A stretch of DNA of 64,000 nucleotides from G965215055 sp965242685. GTDB taxonomy: Bacteria > Pseudomonadota > Gammaproteobacteria > UBA4575. Of this stretch, positions 52,148-61,600 are shown in pieces. Position 1 is the first letter of the stretch, and each line of letters opens with the position of its first letter. The notes beneath the pieces are model-generated. The model was not told the DNA's origin. It did not search any database and saw only the letters and a list, made by a program, of their open reading frames with translations. The position numbers were made by a program, and so were the translations under genes. The stretch lies in contig OZ251487.1 in the NCBI GenBank assembly GCA_965242685.1, positions 186,001 to 250,000 on the forward strand. Direction: 5' to 3'.

Positions 52148-52168
52148 CCCCCCCCCCCCCCCCCCCCC
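52148..52168. repeat. Homopolymer of 21 cytosines
   Basis: An uninterrupted C21 lies between galU and the flippase gene, 70 bp before the flippase GTG. Tracts of this kind slip during replication and are a known phase-variation device in surface-structure genes of other bacteria. The length as read may also be affected by sequencing error. Confidence 0.9.
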
Positions 52169-52238
52169 GTTACACAAGTACCCTCATCTGGAAATTGGCG
52201 TCCCATATTACGTTGAGAAAAAGTAAAAAGGTTAGGTA

Positions 52239-53600
52239 GTGGGTCAGGCTGCAAAGGATCAATATGGCTCTGATACACCTGGCGGGCAGGAAGTCACGGT
52301 TATATTCACTGCTCAGGTTCTTGTATATGCAATCGGCATTTTGACCCAAAGTCTGTTGGCCTACCTCCTGGAGCCGGAGGGTAGAGGGGCTTATGCGATC
52401 TGCATCACGTTTGCCCAATTACTTGGCATGGTCTTTTCCTTCAGTGCCGACAAAGGTGCTCAATATTTTGCCATGACCAAGCAAATCAACCTATCAAAGA
52501 GCCTGTTTTTGTCCATTGGCATTTGTCTTGTTGGGAGTGGCCTCGTGATAATGGCAACATTTCCACTTCTTTATAGTAGTTTACCTTTTTTCCAGAAAGC
52601 GGATACCAGCTCCTTTCAATTATCGCTGATGTTGATTCCTCTGTTGTCAATCTCGTTTGCAGTACAATTGCAGCTTGCCGGGCTGCGGCGCTTTGCACCG
52701 CTTGCGATTTTTTTATTGGGACAACCCATTGTTGCAGTACTGGGAGTAATAGTCTTGGTTTGGGAGTTTGGCCTTGGGGTTGATGGGGCTATTTTGGCAT
52801 TGATCGCCAGTCATATTGTACTGATCGCAGGTTGTGTTCTAGATCTGAAAAGGAACAGCGACCTGGCGTTTGAGCTGCCGTCCCTCCCGGCATTTTTTTT
52901 AGTGTTTGGCTACGGACTCAGGCATCATGTAACTCGCGTAGGTACCGACATTGAGCCATATCTTGGCATACTTCTCTTGGGGGCATTGGCCAGCCGTACG
53001 GATATCGGACTATTTGCCGCCGCCAGTGCTGTTATATTCCGCGTTACCCTGATTTCTAGATCAGTAGTCATGGTACTTTACCCTAGAGTGACGAGTAGCG
53101 GTGGCGAAAATCTTGAGATGGTAGGATTTTGCTTGCGAGTGGTTTGTATGATGACCCTAGCTACCCTTGTCGCATTACTGGCAGTCAGCACGCCACTGGT
53201 GCGAATTTTGCTTTCCGAAGCCTTCTTGCCGGCGGTGCCGTTGATATGGATTATGGCACCCGGCGTTTTTGCTTGTGCCGTCGCAGGCATATTTGTGGCT
53301 TATTTCAATGGCATCAATCAACCGGAGGTATGCTCCCCGACTACCTGGCTTAGTTTGGGTATCAATATCCTGGTATTACTCGTGCTGTATACGAAGCTGG
53401 GTATTGAAGCTGCCGCGTGGGCGATCACCATCGGGTTAGTTTTTCGCGCGGCCCTATTAAGTTTCATTTTTCACCGGACGACCCGTATGGCGTTCCACTC
53501 GCTCTGGTTACCGCATCATAGTGATTTTTCTCGCTTATGGGGATCATGCCGTTCTCTGGTTCATCGCAGGTTTTTATCAGTACATCGAAAGGAGAGGTAG
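52239..53600 (+). CDS. Polysaccharide flippase, MOP/Wzx superfamily
   Basis: A 453-residue protein with about 12 membrane helices (VTVIFTAQVLVYAIGILTQSLLAYLLEPEGRGAYAI at the start, LGILLLGALASRTDIGLFAAASAVIF in the middle). The YLLEPEGRGAYAICITFAQL start is typical of Wzx-like flippases that move lipid-linked oligosaccharides across the inner membrane. The GTG at 52239 has a weak ribosome site. It is followed after 9 bp by the asparagine synthetase-like gene, so they form an operon. A poly-C tract lies upstream. An O-antigen or exopolysaccharide subunit is the likely substrate. Confidence 0.85.
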   Translation: MGQAAKDQYGSDTPGGQEVTVIFTAQVLVYAIGILTQSLLAYLLEPEGRGAYAICITFAQLLGMVFSFSADKGAQYFAMTKQINLSKSLFLSIGICLVGSGLVIMATFPLLYSSLPFFQKADTSSFQLSLMLIPLLSISFAVQLQLAGLRRFAPLAIFLLGQPIVAVLGVIVLVWEFGLGVDGAILALIASHIVLIAGCVLDLKRNSDLAFELPSLPAFFLVFGYGLRHHVTRVGTDIEPYLGILLLGALASRTDIGLFAAASAVIFRVTLISRSVVMVLYPRVTSSGGENLEMVGFCLRVVCMMTLATLVALLAVSTPLVRILLSEAFLPAVPLIWIMAPGVFACAVAGIFVAYFNGINQPEVCSPTTWLSLGINILVLLVLYTKLGIEAAAWAITIGLVFRAALLSFIFHRTTRMAFHSLWLPHHSDFSRLWGSCRSLVHRRFLSVHRKER

Positions 53601-53609
53601 AAGCTTGTC

Positions 53610-55589
53610 ATGTGCGGTATAGCCGGTTTTTTTCAGCGGGGCGGTTTTGTCCCCGAAGCTGCGAAGGTGTCCGCTTATCGGATGGCCGACGCCATCGAAT
53701 ATCGCGGCCCGGATAGTGCCGGGGTTTGGTTGGAAAGCAGTTTTGGTATTGCCTTGGCCCACCGACGGCTTGCCATTATTGATCTTTCTCCCGCCGGGCA
53801 CCAACCCATGCTGTCACACTCCAAGCGCTATGCCTTTACCTTTAACGGCGAGATTTATAATCACTTACAAGTCCGGCGAGAAATCGAGAACCGGTCTCCA
53901 ACGCCAGTTCCCTGGCAAGGAAGATCGGATACGGAAACGTTATTGACCTGCATCGATCACTTGGGAGTGGAGGATACGCTACAGCGAGTTGACGGCATGT
54001 TTGCTTTTGCGCTTTGGGACCGACAAGACAAGGTACTTTACCTTGCTCGCGATCGGCTTGGCGAAAAGCCTCTTTACTATGGCTGGCAGAAACAAGTATT
54101 TATGTTTGGCTCCGACCTGAGGGCCTTCAGGGCGCATTCATCTTTTGAGGGGGAGATAGATCGCAACGCACTGACCTTATTTTTGCGATTTAACTATATT
54201 CCGGCCCCTTGGTCAATTTATAAGGGAGTTCAAAAACTTCTACCAGGGACTTACTTACGGCTTTCTTTTGAAAATGCATCAATGGACCCTACGGCGTTGC
54301 CGGAACCATGTGCTTACTGGTCGGTAAAAAGTGTCTCTCAGGCTGGCTTTTCTCAATCTTTTTCGGGGGGCGCCGAGGAAGCCACGGATCGGCTACATGA
54401 TTTGCTGCTACGGTCGGTCGGTCGGCAGATGGTTGCGGACGTACCGCTTGGAGTCCTGCTGTCTGGTGGTATTGATTCCTCGATCATTGCAGCTTTGATG
54501 CAGGCACAATCGGAACGTCCCGTGAAAACTTTTACCATCGGATTTCACGATACCGCCTATAATGAAGCAGAATATGCAAGGGCGATTGCCAGAAAGATCG
54601 GTACCGAACATACGGAATTGTACATAACGCCAAGGGATGTACTGGAGGTTGTTCCTCGTCTGTCAACCTTATATTCTGAGCCTTTTGCTGACGCGAGTCA
54701 GATTCCTACTTTTCTTATTTCTGAAATGGCACGTAGGAATGTGACCGTTTGTCTCTCGGGGGATGGGGGCGACGAGTTATTTGGGGGCTACGAGCGATAT
54801 CGCCAGGCACAAAAAATCTTACGTTTTTTTAAAGTGACTCCCATCCCCTTACGAAAACTGTTCGCTTCGATAATCATGGCTATTTCTCCCTCTCTATGGG
54901 ACCGGTTTTTTCACTTATGGGGACGGGCATTGCCTTTGACATTCATCCATCCCGGCAACCGCTTGCACAAGCTTGCAAAGGTTTTTCGCTATGATGGCCA
55001 TAAGTCTTTGGAAATTAATTGCATTTTGTCCTCAGAGTGGATGGAGCCCGCTGAAGCCGTGTATAGGGCAACTGAACCGCCAACGACTCTGACGGATCCT
55101 CATCCGGGTTGGGTAAATATGTTCAGCCTTGAAGAACAGATGATGTTACTTGATATAATGACTTATCTTCCGGATGATATATTGACTAAAGTTGACCGGG
55201 CGGCGATGGGAGTAAGCCTTGAGACACGTATGCCTTTCCTGGACCACCATGTTGTGGAGTTTGCTTTACGATTGCCGCTGTCGTTCAAGATACAAGGCAG
55301 TCAAGGCAAATGGATTTTGCGGAAAATCTGCGGTAAATATCTTCCGGAAAAATATATTAAACGCTCTAAGATGGGGTTCGTCATACCGACTCGTTCTTGG
55401 TTTCGCGGGGAGTTGAGAGACTGGGGCGAAACGTTGCTTGATCAAAACAGGCTTCGCAAGGAAGGTTTTTTTGACCCGATACCGATTCGGCGAAGGTGGG
55501 CCGAGCACTTGTCTGGAAAGAACGACTGGTCTTCTTGCCTATGGAGCATCCTGATGTTTCAGAACTGGTTGGAGAAAAGCTCGTCGTGA
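53610..55589 (+). CDS. asnB: Asparagine synthetase (glutamine-hydrolysing) family protein
   Basis: A 659-residue enzyme with an N-terminal glutaminase (MCGIAGFF, nucleophile Cys2; FNGEIYNHLQVRREIE; RSDTETLLTCIDHLG) and a C-terminal ATP-dependent synthetase (PLGVLLSGGIDSSIIAALM pyrophosphate loop; KTFTIGFHDTAYNEAEYARAIA; SGDGGDELFGGYERY; DRAAMGVSLETRMPFLDH). AsnB paralogues are frequent in surface polysaccharide loci, where they probably amidate uronic acids. Here it sits between the flippase and the polymerase, so modification of the polymer is likelier than free asparagine synthesis. The symbol denotes the family. Confidence 0.92.
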   Translation: MCGIAGFFQRGGFVPEAAKVSAYRMADAIEYRGPDSAGVWLESSFGIALAHRRLAIIDLSPAGHQPMLSHSKRYAFTFNGEIYNHLQVRREIENRSPTPVPWQGRSDTETLLTCIDHLGVEDTLQRVDGMFAFALWDRQDKVLYLARDRLGEKPLYYGWQKQVFMFGSDLRAFRAHSSFEGEIDRNALTLFLRFNYIPAPWSIYKGVQKLLPGTYLRLSFENASMDPTALPEPCAYWSVKSVSQAGFSQSFSGGAEEATDRLHDLLLRSVGRQMVADVPLGVLLSGGIDSSIIAALMQAQSERPVKTFTIGFHDTAYNEAEYARAIARKIGTEHTELYITPRDVLEVVPRLSTLYSEPFADASQIPTFLISEMARRNVTVCLSGDGGDELFGGYERYRQAQKILRFFKVTPIPLRKLFASIIMAISPSLWDRFFHLWGRALPLTFIHPGNRLHKLAKVFRYDGHKSLEINCILSSEWMEPAEAVYRATEPPTTLTDPHPGWVNMFSLEEQMMLLDIMTYLPDDILTKVDRAAMGVSLETRMPFLDHHVVEFALRLPLSFKIQGSQGKWILRKICGKYLPEKYIKRSKMGFVIPTRSWFRGELRDWGETLLDQNRLRKEGFFDPIPIRRRWAEHLSGKNDWSSCLWSILMFQNWLEKSSS

Positions 55590-55686
55590 CGGAAGCAATG
55601 CCGGGAAAATCAGCCGTTTTTCCCAAGGTGGTAAAGCTAGTATTGAAGACGTCCTCTTTCGCTGAGGGAAGACTTCTGAGTATATC

Positions 55687-58600
55687 GTGAATAGTAACGT
55701 ATCCATCTTATGTAAAGCTTATCAATGCTTTTCTTTTTCTGGCGACAGCCTCATTGCGCTGGTTGCTTTGTTGGTGGCGGCCTTCCTGCGCATATATTTC
55801 CCCGGCCCGCTCGCGGACGGCATTTTCTGTGTGGCGGTGCTGTTTCTAGGATTTTATCTGTTTCGTGGACAAATTCCTGCCACGGTAAAGTTTATTCTCT
55901 CCTGTTTTATCGCGCTTTTGGCAGTATATGCAGCCAGTCTTGTCATCAATTTCAGTGTGGAAGGTATGCAAAATCTTTTCGGGATTTTATTTGCGTGCCT
56001 CATCTTTCTGTTCAGCTACCAGAATGCTTTGTCATTGACACAAGCTCGTACCCTTTCCGTGTTGCTGGTTGTGACCCTGATACTGTTTCCTATATATCTG
56101 GTGCCGAGCGGTGTGAACCCGAATATTTTCAGCGGTATTCTCGGATACTTGCTGTTGACCATCGGCCTCATCCTGATTACTCGTTCTGACAGCAGAAAAA
56201 ATCAACATTTGTGGGCGCACGCCATATTTTTATTGGTGGCGGTAATCGGTGTTGTTTTTGGACACCGGTCTCTGTCTTTTGTGGCGTTGTTGGCTTATCC
56301 ATTGTACTGGGGAAGCTTCCTTTTTCTGCGTAACCGAAGAGGGATCGGCGTGCTGATGACGGCGACCGGATTATTGCTTTGTGGTTTGATAGTCTTTGTT
56401 GGAACCTCGTACTTCAAAGATGCTTTATCGCATTTGGATCAGATAGCTAAAAAATATACCGGAGGAGGAGCCAAGAGCGGACGTGAAATATTTTGGAAGG
56501 TAGCTTTATCATCTATTGCAGAGAATCCTTGGTTGGGCAAAGGCCCGGGGGCATTCATCGGTTCATCGGAAAACTTAATTGATGCGCCACTATTCTGCTT
56601 GACTGAAGAAAGTGCTCGTTTATTTGATGATTGCGTTGTGCTCATGAGGGCGCGCACGGTCTTAACCCGTAGCCCCTCTCATCTCTGGAATTGGCGTTTC
56701 GAAAAGCCGATTAGCTCTTGGCAAGGCGTTACAGTGGGCGGCAGTCCGCCACGTGTAGTTTCTCTGGACTTGGAGAAAATAGGTTTGAATGGCCGTATTC
56801 CAAAGGAGTTAAGTAAGTTGGACCGGCTTGTTGCCTTAAATCTTGGTCATAATTTGCTTACCGGTTCCATCCCACCAGAGTTGGGGAAGCTGAGTAATTT
56901 GCGGAAGTTATCACTCAACTACAATGACTTGTCCGGTCCCATTCCGGAAGAGCTGGGGGTACTTGACTTGTCGGGTCTGTATCTTCACCACAATCAATTG
57001 ACTGGTAATGTGCCCGAGGCGTTGGGAGAAATTGATCGCCATGACTTTTACGGTGATTCGCTTTGCTTGTCGCAGTCTTTGGACAATTATTCCGGTTTGC
57101 TCGATGATTGTATTATTTTATTGGACGTGCGGGACGAGTTGTCGGGCACGGGCGTTCTGAATTGGGGCGATTCCATTCCCGTCACATCCTGGCAGGGGGT
57201 CGAGGTGAGTGGCGACCCGCCGCGGGTGACCGCATTGAAATTATCGGGGATGGGTTTAGACGGGAGGATACCGCCCGAGCTGGGCAAGCTGAGTAAACTC
57301 CACACATTAAGCCTTCACCACAATCAGCTCGTCGGCCCTATTCCTGTGGAATTGGCGAAACTCAAGGGCCTTGCACAACTGCGGCTCAAACATAACCGAT
57401 TAAGCGGCAGGATACCGCCCGATCTAGGGGGGCTTTCCAGTCTATCGGTTTTGTATCTTTCCGGGAATGCTTTTAGAGGTTGCCCGCCGTTGATGCCGTA
57501 TACGGTTGATCGCCATGACCTTGATTCGTTGTGTGTTCCATTTTCTCTGGATAATCCAGGTTTAGGCGCCGACGCCAGTGTTTTACTGTCGATACAGGAC
57601 GAGTTATCGGGCACGGGCGTTTTGAATTGGGACGAATCCGTTCCCGTCACGTCCTGGCAGGGGGTCAGATTGCGCGGCACCCCGCCGCGGGTGACCGCAT
57701 TGAAATTATCGGGGATGGGTTTGAACGGACGGATTCCAAAGGAGTTAAGTAAGTTGGGCCGACTTGTCGCCTTGCATCTTGACCATAACCGGCTTACTGG
57801 CAGCGTTCCGGCGGAACTGGGAAGATTGGGCAGGTTACAGAAATTGACGCTCCGCCACAACTGGCTTACCGGGCCGCTGCCGCCGGGGCTACGCAAGGTT
57901 GACCATGATATTCAGTTTTGTCGGCCCTCTTCGTGGGTGGGCGTCGAATTGCTTGCGGATTGCATCATTTTGCTGGACGTGCGGGACGAGTTATCGGGCA
58001 CGGGCGTTCTGAATTGGGACGATTCCATTCCCGTCACATCCTGGCAGGGGGTCGAGGTGAGTGGCGACCCGCCGCGGGTGACCGGATTGAAATTATCGGG
58101 GATGGGTTTAGACGGGAGGATACCGCCCGAGCTGGGGGAACTTTCCAGCCTGTCGATTTTGCGTTTTTCCGGGAATGCTTTTAGAGGCTGTCCGTCTCGG
58201 AAGTTGTACGAAGTGGGGGATCATGATTTTTCCGGTGATCTGCTTTGTTTGCCTGTGATGCGGGAGAGTCATCCCGGCTTGTTTGCCGATGCGAGTGTTT
58301 TGCTGGACGTGCGGGACGAGTTATCGGGCACGGGCGTTTTGAATTGGGACGAATCTGTTCCCGTCACGTTTTGGCAGGGGGTCAAGGTGAGTGGCGACCC
58401 GCCGCGGGTGACCGGATTGAAATTATTGGGGATGAATTTAGATGGATGGATACCGCCCGATCTAGGGGGGCTTTCCAGTCTATCGGTTTTGTATCTTTCC
58501 GGGAATGCTTTTAGAGGTTGCCCGCCGTTGATGCCGTATACGGTTGATCGCCATGACCTTGATTCGTTGTGTGTTCCATTTTCTCTGGATAATCCAGGTT

Positions 58601-61600
58601 TAGGCGCCGACGCCAGTGTTTTACTGTCGATACAGGACGAGTTATCGGGCACGGGCGTTTTGAATTGGGACGAATCCGTTCCCGTCACGTCCTGGCAGGG
58701 GGTCAGATTGCGCGGCACCCCGCCGCGGGTGACCGCATTGAAATTATCGGGGATGGGTTTGAACGGACGGATTCCAAAGGAGTTAAGTAAGTTGGGCCGA
58801 CTTGTCGCCTTGCATCTTGACCATAACCGGCTTACTGGCAGCGTTCCGGCGGAACTGGGAAGATTGGGCAGGTTACAGAAATTGACGCTCCGCCACAACT
58901 GGCTTACCGGGCCGCTGCCGCCGGGGCTACGCAAGGTTGACCATGATATTCAGTTTTGTCGGCCCTCTTCGTGGGTGGGCGTCGAATTGCTTGCGGATTG
59001 CATCATTTTGCTGGACGTGCGGGACGAGTTATCGGGCACGGGCGTTCTGAATTGGGACGATTCCATTCCCGTCACATCCTGGCAGGGGGTCGAGGTGAGT
59101 GGCGACCCGCCGCGGGTGACCGGATTGAAATTATCGGGGATGGGTTTAGACGGGAGGATACCGCCCGAGCTGGGGGAACTTTCCAGCCTGTCGATTTTGC
59201 GTTTTTCCGGGAATGCTTTTAGAGGCTGTCCGTCTCGGAAGTTGTACGAAGTGGGGGATCATGATTTTTCCGGTGATCTGCTTTGTTTGCCTGTGATGCG
59301 GGAGAGTCATCCCGGCTTGTTTGCCGATGCGAGTGTTTTGCTGGACGTGCGGGACGAGTTATCGGGCACGGGCGTTTTGAATTGGGACGAATCTGTTCCC
59401 GTCACGTTTTGGCAGGGGGTCAAGGTGAGTGGCGACCCGCCGCGTATCACTGCCCTAGAATTACCGAACATGGGCTTGAACGGTCGTATTCCGGCGGAGT
59501 TGGGGGCACTCCGGCCACTCAGGGAGTTAGATCTCAGAGGCAACCGGTTGAGCGGGCCGATACCGTCCGAGCTAGAGGAACTTTATCTAAGTGTTTTGCG
59601 TGTTCGGGGCAATAAATTCGAAGATTGTCTGCCCTCGGGGTTGTACGAGGTGGATATTCATGATTTAGGTATTGACATGCTGTGTTACTCGGAGCTTGTG
59701 CATTTTCCCAGCTTGTTTGTCGATGCGAATGTTTTACTGTCGATACGGGATGAGTTGTCGGGCACGGGTGTTCTGAATTGGGACGAATTCGTTCCCGTCA
59801 CGTCCTGGCAGGGGGTCAAGATAGGCCGGGGCGTGCATGGGGGGACGCGTGTGATCGGTTTGGATCTGACGGAGATGGGTTTGAACGGATTTATTCCGCC
59901 CGAACTCAGTGCCCTGGATCAGCTCGTTGCCTTGTACCTTGACGGCAACCAACTCACCGGTGCGGTGCCGCCGGAGCTGGGCGAACTCAGAATGCTCAAT
60001 GAGCTGGGGCTTGAAGGCAATTCAATCGATGATGTGCCGCGGGGCGTGAGGAATCTTCCCAGCCTGTGGGTGTTCCGCGAGGTGGATGGCACCGTGCGCG
60101 AGCGGCTTGCGCCGGCGGGCGGGGGAACGGATGACACGGTCGAGGGGAAGCCGGATGGCGATGTGTATTGTCGGTCGTTGTATAGCGAAGGCGGGTTGTT
60201 CAACGACTGTTCGGTTTTACTGTCGATACGGGACGAGTTATCGGGCACGGGCGTTTTGAATTGGGACGAATCTGTTCCCGTCACGTTTTGGCAGGGGGTC
60301 AAGGTGAGTGGCGACCCGCCGCGTATCACTGCCCTAGAATTACCGAACATGGGCTTGAACGGTCGTATTCCGGCGGAGTTGGGGGCACTCCGGTCACTCA
60401 GGGAGTTAGATCTCAGAGGCAACCGGTTGAGCGGGCCGATACCGTCCGAGCTAGAGGAACTTTATCTAAGTGTTTTGCGTGTTCGGGGCAATAAATTCGA
60501 AGATTGTCTGCCCTCGGGGTTGTACGAGGTGGATATTCATGATTTAGGTATTGACATGCTGTGTTACTCGGAGCTTGTGCATTTTCCCAGCTTGTTTGTC
60601 GATGCGAATGTTTTACTGTCGATACGGGATGAGTTGTCGGGCACGGGTGTTCTGAATTGGGACGAATTCGTTCCCGTCACGTCCTGGCAGGGGGTCAAGA
60701 TAGGCCGGGGCGTGCATGGGGGGACGCGTGTGATCGGTTTGGATCTGACGGAGATGGGTTTGAACGGATTTATTCCGCCCGAACTCAGTGCCCTGGATCA
60801 GCTCGTTGCCTTGTACCTTGACGGCAACCAACTCACCGGTGCGGTGCCGCCGGAGCTGGGCGAACTCAGAATGCTCAATGAGCTGGGGCTTGAAGGCAAT
60901 TCAATCGATGATGTGCCGCGGGGCGTGAGGAATCTTCCCAGCCTGTGGGTGTTCCGCGAGGTGGATGGCACCGTGCGCGAGCGGCTTGCGCCGGCGGGCG
61001 GGGGAACGGATGACACGGTCGAGGGGAAGCCGGATGGCGATGTGTATTGTCGGTCGTTGTATAGCGAAGGCGGGTTGTTCAACGACTGTTCGGTTTTACT
61101 GTCGATACGGGACGAGTTATCGGGCACGGGCGTTTTGAATTGGGACGAATCTGTTCCCGTCACGTTTTGGCAGGGGGTCAAGGTGAGTGGCGACCCGCCG
61201 CGTATCACTGCCCTAGAATTACCGAACATGGGCTTGAACGGTCGTATTCCGGCGGCACTTGGGGAACTGTCCCAGCTTGTCGTGCTGAATCTTAATCGGA
61301 ATCGACTCAAAGGTGCGATCCCGGAAGAGATCATAGAAATTAAAAGCTTGGGAATCTTGCGGCTCGCAGATAATCAGTTGCGCGGCTCCATTCCGCAGGA
61401 ACTAATAAAGAAACGTGACCTGCATGACTTGAATATTGAAGGTAACGACTTTCAAGGCTGTTTGAATCCGAAGATGGAGCAGTACGAAGTCAGTCCCCAT
61501 TACTTTTTCAAGGCCGGACTTGCTCCCTGCAATCGTAGTAGAACCCAGCAGAGTAGGGTTGGCAGACTTATCACAGAAGTAAACACTTTTGTCAATCCCT

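Noticed and set aside
57918..58184. Short frames in other phases inside the LRR region, repeated several times
   Set aside because: They recur only because the DNA is repeated; they have no starts of their own and overlap the main frame.
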